The position numbers and the translations under genes are program-made. From Diplodia intermedia (Eukaryota > Ascomycota > Dothideomycetes > Botryosphaeriales > Botryosphaeriaceae): a DNA stretch of 64,000 nt. The stretch spans positions 62,001 to 126,000 of the forward strand of contig JAKEKT010000091.1 of NCBI GenBank assembly GCA_021495925.1, read 5' to 3'. This document shows, in pieces, positions 52,853 to 64,000 of this stretch (position 1 is the stretch's first letter; every line of letters starts with the position of its first letter). The notes below the pieces were generated by a model that saw only the letters and a program-made list of their open reading frames with translations, ran no database searches and was not told where the DNA came from.

Positions 52853-55551
52853 TCATGGAGCAGCCTCCTCCACAGCCATCAAATCACTCGTGCCATTTGC
52901 ATCTTCCGCATCAGCCTCCGCCTCAGCCGCCGCGGTCTCAGCAGCCGCCGCCTCGGCCTCCGCAGCCGCCTTTTCCGCCGCAACCCTTTCCTCCTCCATG
53001 GCCGCATGCAGCGCGGCGACCTTGGCCTCGACGATGGCCTCGCCGACAATGGCCTCTTCGACCGCCGCCTTCCGCCTGAAGACGCGGGACCAGCGCTCGC
53101 CCCAAGCCTTGATCAACTTGCCCTGCTCCTCGTCCATGCCCTTGCTGCCGTCCGCCTCGATGAAGCCGTCGGCGGCGCCCTGAGACACGCCGGTTGTGAC
53201 GTCGTCGATGACCTGGAAGAGTTGTCTCATGGCGTCGCGCTCCTTGGTTAGCGTGTCGTCCAGCAGCTGCAACTGCTCCTCCGGCAAGCCCTTCTGGAGC
53301 CTGGCGGACACGATTTGACGAACGCGGTTGGTGACCTTGCCGACGGTACCAGCAACCATCTCGAAGATCCAGCTCTCAGACAGCGTGCCACCCGCGCCGA
53401 GACGATCGCCAAGCGCCCACTGCACGACGCCCATGGGCGAGAGGATAGTGTAGTTGAGCAGCTTGTCTACGATGTTAACGGCAATGCCGGGTTGGTCCTT
53501 CCAATACTCGGCGACGCTCGTGATGATCTGTCTGCGAGCAGTCTCTGAAGCTGGCCCAATTGCAAGAAGGCGTTCCTTGCAGCGCTCAATACAAGACAGG
53601 ACGTGTGAGAGCGACTTTGATCCGATGTAGCAGATGCAGGTGACGTAGGCATCAGTGGAAGGAATGAGCACGTCCGCAACGTTGTGCTCTGCAGCCTGCT
53701 GGTGAATCCTGTTGATGACCTCCTGGATCTCGTCTTCGGCAGCCTTCTTCTTGAGCAGGGCCAAAAGTTCACGGCCCTCAGGAGCGTAAGGAGTCTGGTC
53801 GGACTCGTACTTGAAGTCCGGAGTATCCTTCTCCTTGGCCTCAGAAATTAGATTAGGCCACTCTGAGGGCAGGGTCTCCCTGATGCGCTTGGCAAAACTC
53901 AGGCGAATCTCCTTGTCCAAAGCTCCAATAATGAAAGCTTTGCGCGGGTGAACGTTGGGCATATCAGCCTCGTCGGACCACTCGACCCACTTCCAGCGGA
54001 AGTCGAAGTTGCTCAGGTGGTGAGCAAACCATTCCATGAAGCGGTAGGCAAGCTCCATATCCATGACATCAACATGGCGGAACAAGAAGCGAATGGCACG
54101 ACCGAGACTGGGGGCAATGGCTCCAGGAGCCAGCTTGCATGCTTCGGTGATGATGGCGTGGTAGTAAACGAGCTTGTGCTCAGGTGTGGGGAGCGTGAAC
54201 ATCTGCGAGAATACCGCGTCGACTGCGACATCCTCGGGCTTCCAGGCGGTGTCCTCGTCGGTTTCCTTGAGTCTGTCGAAGGGAGTGCCGCGTTTGACGA
54301 AGGTCCCGGGGGCCCAATAGCAGTCAATCTCGATCAAGAATTTGGCCACGGCTACACGATTGTAGTCGAGAATGTTGATAGTGTCAACGAGCGAGTCGCG
54401 GAGCAGTGACGCCGCGATGTCAGCGGTCTTGGGAACAGTCTCAACGTCCTGGTCGGCGTACAAGGAAAAGTACGACTCGGGAAACAGAGGCCGCGGTCCG
54501 GGATTGACGGGTGAGGGAACGGTGATGGCCGGGAACTCGCACTTAGTAGGCTCCTTGCTATCCTCTTCGGAGCCATTCTCCCTCTTGGCAGGCTTGTAAG
54601 GCTTGGGAATGAACGCAAGCTTCCAGCCATTCTCGGCCTCGTTCTGGAGCTGCTTCTGCAGAGAGCCAATGATACTCTGGTATCCGAACGGCCTCTCGTC
54701 GGTGTTTCCTGCAACGCCCGGGAATTGCTCGACCATTGCCTCCAAAACATGCGAGGCGGACGCAACGATTCCCGTCTTCTCGAGAATAGCCGTCGCGCTC
54801 TCCTGAACGCCGGGAGCACCAGTAGAAATGACGTAGGGAATAGTGAGAAGGATGATCTTGACGAGCTCAAGTCCAACGGTCTGCGAAAGACATTAGCAAT
54901 TGTACCAAGGCTCTGGGCATTCTCGACTACTCACATCCTCAGAGGAAGCAGCTTGCAAGTCCACGGCCCTGCTAAAGAGCTCATCCAAGATAGACAGAAC
55001 GCCCTCGCCCTCGAACAAGCCTTGAAGGCACGCTAGGAAGCGTAGTAGAAGCTTGAACGTCCTCCAATTGCCCGCCTCCAGATTCTCCTGCGTGATTCTC
55101 TGGGCCTCGCTGAGGATTTCCTTGACGAGCTCGGGCTTCGTATCGTTGATGTAGAGAACGACGGCGGCAGAGAAGGGGATCTTGAAAGGCTGCTCCGTGA
55201 CGAGCTGGAGCAGCAGGTGGAGGAAGCTTGCCTTGGCCTCCTCGTCTTCGTAATTGTCCGAAGCAAGGCGAGCAATATCGCGCGCGTCATCCTCAGCGTC
55301 CCTGGCGGGAGATTCGGCAATGGTCAGCAGCTGCCTGCGTAGCTTGCCAACGATGGGCTCCTCCATGCGGCGGCGCGTAGGCCTGCGGTCGTCGCGGCGG
55401 TCGTCGCCTTCGTCATCTGCGCACGATTGGGGTCAGTCTCGGTGCAGGAACAGGCGAAAAGGGGCATGTCCGTACCATTGTACCTGCGCTTGCGCTTGTT
55501 GCCGCGGTCGTAGAAGCGGCCAGACGGCCGCGGCGACGGGCCGTCAGCCAT
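52853..55551 (-). CDS. cbc1: Nuclear cap-binding protein large subunit CBC1/CBP80
   Basis: Three exons, 55551-55476, 55416-54935 and 54880-52853, close to 861 aa. CBP80 pairs with CBP20 on the m7G cap of nuclear RNA and links capping to splicing, export and decay. It is built of three MIF4G/HEAT-like domains. Visible marks: a basic, arginine-rich head (KRKRRYNDDEGDDRRDDRRP), then MEEPIVGKLRRQLLTIAESP opening domain 1. Later come GNWRTFKLLLRFLACLQGL, YNRVAVAKFLIEIDCYWAPG, LVYYHAIITEACKLAPGAIA and LNYTILSPMGVVQWALGD, all typical of the family. The C-terminus has an Ala/Glu coiled-coil-like repeat. Introns are 59 and 54 bp. The ATG at 55551 gives a normal-length protein. The same frame stays open, with coding-like codons, to 56025 or 56160, so a longer N-terminus is possible. 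Confidence 0.9.
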
Positions 55552-56160
55552 GTCGTCGTCTGCGTGGAGCTCGGTGTGGGCCCAGCGGGGACGGTGCGAG
55601 TCCGAGGATGACGGGGCGGGCCGGTAGAAGTCGCCGGCCTTGTCCCAGTCCTGGTAGACGGTGTAGTAGGCGGATTTGGGAATACGGCGCGAATGTGCTT
55701 GCCAGGAATTGTTGCGGCGCCTGCGAGCTTCCAAGAGCTTGCGCGGGCCCACGGGCACACGCATCTCCCGAGAAACAGCCGGCTGGCTTGGCGTGTTTGG
55801 CGTATTTGCTTTGGTCTCGCGCCTCACCCCGTCCAACACCATCGTCGACTCGAAGTGGGACGCAAGCTCCAATCGCTTTGGGCTTGCCCCGCCCATATCG
55901 TCTTCAACTTCACCATCTTCCAAGCCATCGTGGCCGTGCTGTTTGAACTCCAATGCTACCTCACGGATGTCTCGATGGTACGTGGAGGCATCCTGGTAGG
56001 CAATACCTTCCATGGCGTTCACCATGGCTGAAGCAGAAGCGCTTGATGTTCGCAAGGCCAAGATGCTGGGTGCAACAGAGTGATTGCTACTGTTGGTGCC
56101 GGTGCGGATGAAGAAGTGCTGTGCTCTGAAGAGCCATGCCCAATTTAAGCAACTCTTCAC
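55552..56160 (-). other. Possible 154-203 codon N-terminal extension of CBC1
   Basis: The CBC1 frame continues upstream without a stop. In-frame ATGs lie at 56160, 56025 and 56013. The translated text looks like protein rather than random sequence: MEGIAYQDASTYHRDIREVA, then REMRVPVGPRKLLEARRRRN, and IPKSAYYTVYQDWDKAGDFY. Its codons strongly prefer C or G at third positions near the 3' end, and the stretch has no homopolymer runs. Known CBP80 proteins lack such a leader. It is either a lineage-specific extension, an upstream overlapping gene, or a fortuitously open leader. Confidence 0.4.
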
Positions 56161-57401
56161 AAGCTCAACACCTCGTGCATGTGCATGTGCAGGCGCGGAG
56201 CACCTGCACCTAGCGCACTTGCTGCATGCAGGCTAAGCACCTGACTGGGAAAATGTGACATGCATCTGAATTGCCTAAGCATTATTGTGATTGTGTGTGT
56301 AGTCTGTATGCGCGCAGCGATGATGATGGGACCAGACATGGGCAACGATAATGATGACGGCGAAGATGGAAAACGGATCAAGCAACATCTTTAAGTCGAA
56401 GAGACAGTTCTTGAGTGAGCACACCAGCCCCGTGTCAAGCTGAACCCGCACCATTGCCGGCCCAGGAAAGCAAAGAATCCCCACCCTTGGTTGTTATGTG
56501 GCGTGAGCCAAATATGGCCCACGCGCAATGTCTTCCATAACCAAAGCAGCCATCGTCTCCAGCAGCAGCAATGAAATCCAAGCCAACCATTTTTTTCAGC
56601 AGCCCTTTCTCCCGCGAAATAAGTAAAGCTTTGCCAAAGAAGCAGCCGATTTCCGAGTCTTTTGACGAGTGCATGAAAGGAGACAGCAAGAAAATATTTT
56701 TCACACCCACCGGTGGAGGAGAAGAGTTCGGAGGAATAGGCCGCTGCCGCTCTCACTTCGCTTTCAGAAAAATGGGGTAAGAAAAGGGAACAAGGAGAAG
56801 AAAAAATGTTGAAATCTACCACCATTGGTATTCCTCTCACCGATACAACACGTTGCAACCACGAAAACCCAGAGCCTGTCCCGCGCGTCCACATCCCGAG
56901 CCAAAGCTCACCGCGTATCCCAAATGACCCCAGGGAGAGCCCGAAGATGGAGACTGAACAACAGAAGCTGGAAACCCGCCATTGGAAGTAAGGAGAAAGA
57001 AAGAAAGAAAGAAAGACGCTCATGCAGAAGCCTTGGCTCCAAGCTTCCCGGCTTTCATCAGAACCCTTCAATTTTGATTGCTGCGTACCCAGTTTCGAGA
57101 AGCGCCGTTAGGCAGAACAAGTGACATCTACGGAGCAACCAGAGCGCGGAGGACCGAGCAAATTAGACGTCTGCCCGAAGGAAACATGTTGTTATTCGTG
57201 GAAATTTTTTCCCGCTTCCGTCCATCCGGGTAACGGGCCGCGCGTGTACTCGAGTGCCCTCCATGTTTGTCGCTGGAAGGCAGCGGCCATCAACCCAATT
57301 CTTTGCCCTTTGAAACCAAGCCCGGGCCGAGAAAAAGAGATGCCGTGCCAGAGCAATGAAAGACATAACATGACTTCATGACGCGTATGCCCGGGGCTTC
57401 T
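56161..57401. other. Intergenic: CBC1 promoter and GSK3 3' flank
   Basis: About 1.2 kb with no recognisable gene. It includes a GAAA repeat (56992-57016) and AT-richer DNA than its neighbours. The longest minus frame (56391-57071) codes for an odd Trp/Phe/Cys/Ser-rich text and is judged non-coding. Confidence 0.5.
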
Positions 57402-58994
57402 CTAGTCCAACCGAGCCATCATCTGGTCTTTCGTGAGCGGCTTGAAGTCGGGCGACTCCATGTCTAACCCCCGCGCGGCCAGTGTCGGGCGAATGTGCGC
57501 AGGCACAAGCTTGGAGTTGAGTTGAGGAGCAATCGAGAGTTCTTTCAATCGTCAGCGCCACTCCTTTCCGCACTTACATTTGGGAGAAAGGGCATACCGT
57601 GGTGCGTGAATTCAAAGAGGTTCGGCAGCTCCTTTACAGCGCCGTTGGGGTGACGAGAATCCGGGAACCTGGTGTTAGGGTCTCTGAGCTCATCAAAGAA
57701 GGGGTGAACCATTGCCTCGATTGCAGAAAGCCTCTGAGTGGGCGTGTACTCGAGGAGCTTGGAGATCAGGTCAATCGCGTTCGGATCAGCCTTGCGGAAA
57801 ACCTGGTGATCCTGAGTGTCAGAATGTGGCAATATAACACCAAATTGGTCGCCCAAGTTTTTCATACCTTGTTGAACGGGTGCGGCTTGATCTGGGGGAA
57901 CTTGTGTTCCATGTAGTTCGGGTTCATGGTGCGAATCTGATCCCTGGTCGGCGTTCCCAAGACCTTAATGATCTCAACAAGCTGGTCGATACCCGACTCG
58001 CCGGGGAACAACGGCTGGCCGAGCATCAGCTCTGCCATCACGCATCCAGTAGACCACACATCTATAGGGGTGGCGTCGTATTAGGTAAGCAAGTCACGCG
58101 AACAAGAGAAGCGACCGAAATTGCGATGACGTACCGATCTTCGTCGTGTAGTTGGTCGCCCCGAAAATCAGCTCCGGCGCTCTGTAGTAACGCGAGCAGA
58201 TGTAGGAGACGTTGGGCTCGTTCTCGACGAGGATCTTTGCGCTGCCGAAATCGCAGAGCTTCAGAATGCCGGTGTTGGGGTCGAGCAGGAGGTTCTGGGG
58301 CTTGATGTCTCGGTGGCAGATGCCCTGTGAGTGGATGTAGGCAAGAGAGCGGAAGAGCTGGTAGATGTAGAGCTTGACTTCAAGAATAGGCATGACGGTC
58401 TTCAGCTTGTTGAAATATCTCGATGCGCGATAAACGGTCTCCGGGACGTATTCGAGCACGAGATTGAGGTAGACTTCATCCTTCTGCGGGCGATTGTCAG
58501 CCGAGTCGCTTACCGGGAGGGGGCAATGTCAATGCGGCGTCAGCGTACCCGTTCGCCATTGTTGTAGAAGAAAGCCTTCAGCTCGACGATGTTGGGGTGG
58601 CGCACGATGCGCATGATCTGCAGCTCACGGTTCTGTCATGCGTCACGAGTCAATGGGCACGTCCATCGCACAGGGAGAGGGAGAGGGGATCATCTCGGCG
58701 GGCGCACCTTGAACCGCTTGTCCTGCAAGACCCGCTTGATGGCGGCGTCCTCGCCGCTGGGCGAGAGCTTGGTCTGAAAGACGACGCCGAACGAGCCATT
58801 GCCGACGATCTTGCACTGCGTGTAGGCCAGGTCCTTGTACTCGCCGGTCAAGCCGTCCTGGACCTTCTCCCGGATGACCTCTGGGAGCAACGTCAGCCAG
58901 CATGCACAACACACAACACGGACTGGTGGGCGGGCATTGCGTCCTTACCACCCATGCGTAGGCTCGAGAAAGCCGATGGCCGGTTTTGCGACAT
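57402..58994 (-). CDS. gsk3: Glycogen synthase kinase 3 (GSK3) family protein kinase
   Basis: Seven exons, 58994-58949, 58880-58708, 58632-58549, 58483-58135, 58061-57868, 57802-57598 and 57541-57402, close to 396 aa, the normal GSK3 length. It is a proline-neighbour, primed-substrate Ser/Thr kinase that acts in growth, stress and development signalling. Marks: EVIREKVQDGLTGEYKDLAY, glycine loop IVGNGSFGVVFQ, catalytic lysine in AAIKRV, KNRELQIMR with the helix-C Glu, HRDIKPQNLLLD, DFGSAK, and the activation-loop SYICSRYYRAPELIFGA with the Tyr that GSK3 kinases autophosphorylate. After it come GCVMAELMLGQPLFPGESG and GTPTRDQI. The Arg needed for the phosphate-binding pocket is in place in CSRYYRAPE. 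The C-terminus is short. All six introns are 57-75 bp, and four junctions are within codons. The start MSQNRPSAFSSLRMG matches filamentous-fungal orthologs. Confidence 0.93.
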
Positions 58995-60840
58995 TGCGGC
59001 GTGCTCAGCCGAGTGCTAGGGTCAGAATGGGGGAATTGCTATCGCGAGAAGGGCGGGCTGGTGGAGAGGAGCCGGCGGGAGAGTGGCTTGGGCTTGACGA
59101 CGAGGTCCGTCGTGGGCAGCGGGCGCTCTCTCGGGCGGAGCGTCGGGTGGTGGGCGGCGCGGGTGTACCTCGAGGCGTCGCAGCTGTTGGCGATGGTGCT
59201 TCGTTGGGGCAGCGGCGCGGGCGGCGGAGGAGGAGGGCGGGTGGTGGTGGTGGGCGTGGGCTCCGTCGATTGGCGACGCTGCGTGAGCGGGACGGGCAGC
59301 TTGGAGCGGGCTCGCAATGCAGCGCGCGGGTTTCGCAGGGTGGGTGTGGATGGGGTGCGGCGCGGTGGGAGGGCGAGAGTTGAGGAGCTTGCGGGCGGGG
59401 GGCTCGTGGTTTCGGAGGGAATGACAAGCGGAGGTGATGATGCTGCGGCCCCGTCTGGAGAGAGAGTGGCCGCCGCGCTAAAGGTAGAGAGGCCTCTGCG
59501 GGTCACAAGGCGCGTGAATCAGGTTAAGCGTCCCTGGAGGCCCGGCGCAGCGCTCGAGGGGCGTCGGAGGGGTCTAGGAGGGGCACGACGAGAACGCGAG
59601 GAGCGTGAGGGCTTTTGCAGAGGGAGAATGATGCAGCAGGGCTGGGGAATGGATGGCAGAGGTTGCGGTGCGTGTTCGTTCGACGCAACCGCCCAGTGCG
59701 TCGGCGGGCTCTGGGACATCACGTGCAGCGTCAGTCGGGCAGCGGCAGGCACGACGGGACCAGCCCAGCAGCAGGCATGCTCTCCCGCCGCCGCGGGTCT
59801 AGGGTGCGTCTAGGGCCCGGCGCAGCGTCGCGAGCCATGGTGTTTGGCGCCTTTCGGCCAGAGGCAGTGGCCGCAGCGCCTGCTGCTGCTCAGGCCCGGC
59901 GGAGGATCGCCTCTGGCGGAGGAGGGGGGACGCAGAGGGCCCTCAGCCAGTGGCCAGTCCGCCGGCCAGGGGCACGCTGACTCCGCGCCGTTTGAGGCGC
60001 CTGGTAGGCTACAGCGCGAGGTGTGCTCGTGACTGCTGGCTCCATGCGCTCGCTCGCTCTGCCATTGCAATGGCCAGCCCCGCGCTGGGCTCATGACTAT
60101 GCGCCACTCGCGTTTCTAGCCAGCACCCAGCAGCCCTCGCCGCCGCCGCCGCCATCGAGCTCTCAGCCGCAGCCCGCGATCCATCCCACCCAGCAAGCTC
60201 AGGCTCAGGCCCAGCGCCGCACCGCACCGCACCGCACCCGCCCGCCAGAGCGCGTCCGAGCGCCGGGTCGCAAAAATAGCCCGCGCGCGGCGAGCGCTGC
60301 TCTGCTAGCCAAGCAAGTACCCGGCACAACGTGGCCTGGACTAGTCAATAGAGTTCGGACACAAGCCGTTCAGGGCTCCACATCGGGCGCGGGCTGCATG
60401 GCTGATGATGATGGCCCTGCCGTCTCGACACCTCTGACCAAGCTGCAAGCACGTGCGCCAGGCCTGCCCGCCCCAGCACGCGAGCCGGCGATCTCCCTCA
60501 CGAGCGCATTGCCGTTAGGGGAAGCGGCTCTGGCATGGCGTGAACTCCTCTCGCGAGACCTCACCTGCGCCCTAAATAAGTACTCCCGGGATCTCCAGGC
60601 CGCGGTGGATCTCGCGCCTCAATTGGTCATCAATTAATCAATGCTCTATGCCTGCGCAACGTAATAAACACGCACGCCGCCTCCACATACAGACACCACG
60701 TGCGGCGTTGCTTCTAGCTGCCAACAAGTCAGTCCGCCCGCGGCCAGCTCGCTGCGCCAACGGAGCCAGCAGCGGCAAGTACAGTACACATTACCCCGTT
60801 CGATCGTTATTCGGCAGCCCTCGCCATCGTGTGGCGCGCG
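58995..60840. other. GC-rich gene-free region upstream of GSK3
   Basis: About 1.85 kb. From 59.0 to 60.6 kb it is extremely GC-rich, and several frames on both strands exceed 100 codons, all Arg/Pro/Ala/Gly-rich with no domain. It should hold the GSK3 promoter at its left end and the 3' flank of the SUN-domain gene at its right end. I see no gene. Confidence 0.5.
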
Positions 60841-63809
60841 TCATATATATCCGAGACAGTCGTCAGAATCTGACGCCGACCCACCCGAATCTCCAGGCTG
60901 ATTGGGATCTGCGCCGCCAGCCTTGCCGTTGCCTTTCTGTCTGGTGGGCTCCGTTTCTGACCCTTCGTAAAGGTCGCCAACGCTCTCGCCGCGCCGGAGC
61001 GGACTTCTCCGCCTCATTAAAGCCTGCCCGTCGCCCACCCCGAGCACCTTCGCCTCACTCGCCCGCTCCCAGCTGAGCTTGCTCCCGTCCCTGAAGCCCC
61101 TGGGCGTCGACGGACTGCTGTGCGTCTTGCGCAGCGGCTCCGGGCTCTGCTCGCCCGACAACACCTCGCCCTCCATGTCGGACGTCGGCGTCGGCGGCGA
61201 AAACTCCAGCGCTGGGCTGCGCGGCCCGTCCGTCGACGCGTCTGACAAGTTACCGCTGCTCGAGCCGAAGAACCGGAATCGCTTACGCTCCTCGGTCGAC
61301 GACGAATGGCCGTGCCGCCGGTAATTGGGAGGGGGGCTGCTGGCCGGGCTGTCGAACTGCAGGCGCAATGCCGTTTGGGACTTCTGCATCATCTGCTGCA
61401 CCAGCGGCAGCTCCAGGTAGCTGGCTCCCGACCGCACGAAGAGCACGAGCCCGAGGCAAAGGAGAATCAGCGTTGACTGCACCACCGCCATCCGCTTCTG
61501 GAATACCAGCTCGTCCGCAAGGAGCGTCAGGCGCGTGCTGATGGCCAGCATTTCCCGTTGATGCTGCTCGCGACGGTTCTCCAGCTCAATCACCGTCGAC
61601 TGCCAGAGTTGGTCGTACTGCTGCCTCTGCAGTGCGTTAGCGGCCTATGTGCGCTGCACGTGGACGAGACACTCACGAATTCTCTTAGTTCTGCCATGAC
61701 CGTGCTGTTCAGCTGATCCAAAAATTTCTCCGTCTTTCCAAGCTGTCGCTTTTCCACCTTGGTAAACGCATCCCTGAGAATGCGGGACTGATCTTCAATG
61801 TACTGCAGCGACAGCGTCGAATTGGACTCCAACATCTGTAGGCGCTTGTGTATCGACTTGAAAAAGCTCTCCTGAGTCGTGGGCGTTGCATTTGGTGGCT
61901 GCGTTGCCGAATTCTTAGCTCCCTCGCCAGATTGGACGGATCTCGTCGACGTGCCATTTACTGCCACGTTTGATGAATCCTTGGGAGGCGGAGGGTTCTT
62001 CTGGTCTCCGTCGGACGAAGCACTGGTGGATGCATTCGTGGCATTCTGGCTGGAACCGGCCGAATGTCCTGCCTCTACTCGTGGACCGTCCGTCGAGGTC
62101 GATGCATGTTTGGGCTGTTCAACGTCGGTTTGATTAGGCGACGCTTGAGTGACGTTGCTAGACGGCTGGTCCGCCGAGCCCGAATGGCCTGGTGGTGTGA
62201 CAGATGAGACAGGCTGCGAATTAGTTTGACTCGTGCTACCGTCTGGCACGCCAACGTTGATAGACGTAGCACTGTCCTTGGGGGTGGGCCGATTCTCAGC
62301 TGTGGGAGAGGCATCGACGCCTTGATTGGCCGTCTCAGATTGCGTTGAATCTTCAGCCCCTCCAGATGGTGCATCCAAGGGCGCAGCTGGTTCGACTTCC
62401 TTGGGCGGTTCAGCAGCAGGTATCTCAACAGGCGCTTGCTCGTGTGCATTTGGTTGAATAGCGGGAAGGGCCTGGCTCTCGCTCTCCATAACCTCGTCCA
62501 AATCCTCCTCCCCGCGAGCCGCCTCTTCCTGGTGGCGGAACTCCTCCATCATGGTCGTGCCGTGCACTCTGAGAAGCGACACCGGGCAGTAAAACTCGTT
62601 TCCAAAGTGGGTAAGGAATTCAATCCTGAGGTAACGGGCCCAAATTAGCGGATTCTCAACAAGGAATGCCTGGATGTCCCGGCTATTTCTGGCCTCAAAG
62701 GTGCCCAGCTCCTTCCAGCGTTCCAGCTTCACCGGGTAACGATCGGACACGCTGACTCTGAAGGTGCGAAACATAGAACTGAAGAACTCGAAGTTGGCAA
62801 GGACAACGGTGTCGACCAGAATGTCGTCGCAAAGCTCAACAATGACGAATTTGTTCTCGGCACCACATTCATTGAGCATGTAGCTATCCTTGTTCTCGAC
62901 CAGAAGGGACGACGAGCTCTTGCCCTGCTGGTTCGTCTTGAGCACCGTGGCGGCGCAGTCGAAGGAGGCGTAGTTGAAGCGCTCTTTGCACGTCTTCCCG
63001 GCGTCCTTGCTCCGCGGCCTGTGTGACAGCTCCCCGGCGGCGCCGTCCTCAGCGGTCTCCGCCGCCGCCTGCTGCTGGCCCGAGGCCGAAACGGCTGCCG
63101 CCCGGTCAGCTTTGGTGCCAAATCCAAAGTCCAGCTCGATCTCCGTGTCCTCTCCAAGAAAATCCAACTCGCTGTTGATGTTGACGGGCCTCGGCTTCCG
63201 TCCCTGGGTGCCAGCCGTCCCGCGACCTTGTCCCACGTTCTCCGGCGATTGTCCAGCCTTCGCCAGGTTCTGTGTCTTCCACTCTTCGAAGGATAGAAAG
63301 TTGGCATTGTCCAGCGGGGAGTCGCCCTCAGCTTCGGGTTCGGCCTCGGGCTCGCCTGGTTTCCGGCCGTCGCTTTGCGCTGGTTCTGCGGATGACTGCG
63401 CAGTGCCCGCTGCGCTTTGTGATCCAGTGGCGGAAACCTCGTCAGTCGCACCAGAGCCGCCGGGTGATTGCGCGCTGATGGTGGAGCTCGAAAGGGTATC
63501 GTTTTCTGCCTGGCCAGCGGCATCACTGCCTGTGGGGGCAGACGCCGGAGCTGAAGGGCCAGCTTCGCCGGCCACGGTCTCGTTCGCAGCAGCAGTCGCA
63601 GCAGCTGAAGGTGGCGGGCGTGACTTTAGGCATTGCTGCGGCAAAGTGTGCGTGATGTAGTTGATTTCCCTGGACCTGCAGGTGGAGGCGGACGGCAAGG
63701 AGCTTATCGGCGAGTGGACGTCGAAGGGAGGCTCGGTGGTGGTATCGGCGAAGGCGACGGAGTGCAGAAGAACAGCCGCGAGGAAGACATGTCGGCCAAG
63801 CTTGCACAT
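60841..63809 (-). CDS. slp1: SUN-domain ER membrane protein, SLP1 type
   Basis: Two exons, 63809-61677 and 61626-60841 (50-bp intron, phase 0), close to 972 aa. SLP1/OPT-type SUN proteins sit in the ER membrane and, with Emp65, protect unfolded soluble proteins from degradation; they differ from nuclear-envelope SUN proteins. Layout: signal peptide at 1-21 (FLAAVLLHSVAFA), a Ser/Ala/Pro-rich lumenal stretch, and FLSFEEWKTQNLAKAG at about 170 (the SLP1-type FEEWK motif). The SUN domain is at about 278-423 (CKERFNYASFDCAATVLKTN, SYMLNECGAENKFVIVELCD, ANFEFFSSMFRTFRVSVSDR, RYLRIEFLTHFGNEFYCPVS). A disordered Ser/Thr/Pro region follows. A coiled coil at about 660-755 precedes one TM helix at about 757-777 (VQSTLILLCLGLVLFV), and then a Ser/Pro-rich cytosolic tail. 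The start at 63809 puts the signal peptide first. Confidence 0.88.
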
Positions 63810-64000
63810 TGCTTGAACATGTCAGTCGATACTTGGTGGGCGCATAGGAAAGGGCTCGCAGCAGCACAGGAGAGATGCAGGAGGCGATGTCATAGGCCGA
63901 AGAAGCCAGCTCTCAGGTCTTTCAGCCGCGCCTGTCTGGACCCCGGCATTCGCCGCAGCGGTGTGCAACCACCACCCACCAACTGCCTCCCTACCCTGCC
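63810..64000. promoter_or_regulatory. Upstream region of the SLP1-type gene
   Basis: 191 bp to the right edge of the window, expected to hold the promoter of the SUN-domain gene. No distinct element is seen; short frames here are not gene-like. Confidence 0.35.

Noticed and set aside
56391..57071. 226-codon minus-strand frame between CBC1 and GSK3
   Set aside because: The Trp/Phe/Cys/Ser-rich text has no domain and no conserved look; probably UTR or spacer.
60023..60637. 204-codon plus-strand frame upstream of GSK3
   Set aside because: Pro/Gln/Ala/Arg-rich composition from GC-rich repeats; no domain, and several other frames overlap it.

Overview
The window looks like chromosomal DNA of a filamentous ascomycete (Pezizomycotina; Dothideomycetes is my guess and is an inference). 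Introns are short (about 50-110 bp) with fungal GT..AG ends and CTRAC-type branch sites. Intergenic DNA is GC-rich. The gene content is typically fungal: a HET-domain gene, a YCF1-type ABC transporter, PET127, ATG101, and a YDR124W-like gene. There are no bacterial features, CRISPR arrays or insertion sequences, and I found no tRNA or rRNA.

Layout. 1-2335: the start of a mitochondrial argJ-type gene (minus, cut by the window edge), divergent from ORC2 (plus). 2336-7900: a gene graveyard. It holds a decayed Ser/Thr kinase on the minus strand, a decayed fungal kinase-like gene on the plus strand with an internal inversion, and a diverged 56-bp tandem repeat. 7920-9703: an MFS sugar transporter (minus) with about 4.9 kb of gene-poor, GC-rich DNA upstream. 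14624-17446: PEX3 (minus) and ATG101 (plus) share a 390-bp divergent promoter. 18512-19909: two small signal-peptide/single-TM proteins in tandem. 20622-21644: an unknown protein whose TM helix is encoded by a triplet repeat. 23091-28140: SAC3 mRNA-export scaffold (1634 aa). 29588-31834: a five-exon YDR124W-like (DUF2841) protein. 34003-39171: an eight-exon YCF1-type ABCC transporter with two micro-exons. 39513-42020: a seven-exon UBA-like/ubiquitin-related protein. 42410-45277: PET127, divergent from a PH+LRR protein (46114-49905). 50725-52053: a short HET-domain protein. 52853-55551: CBC1/CBP80, with an open, coding-looking extension upstream of the conventional start. 57402-58994: GSK3. 60841-63809: an SLP1-type SUN-domain ER membrane protein.

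Most genes are conserved housekeeping genes. They serve replication (ORC2), mRNA capping and export (CBC1, SAC3), organelle biogenesis and turnover (PEX3, ATG101), mitochondrial RNA processing (PET127), signalling (GSK3), detoxification (YCF1-like) and ER protein handling (SLP1). The two accessory patches, 2.4-7.4 kb and 50.7-52.1 kb, carry allorecognition-style or kinase-like genes that are decayed or short. Exon coordinates were worked out by hand from splice signals and checked for frame closure. No similarity search was run.
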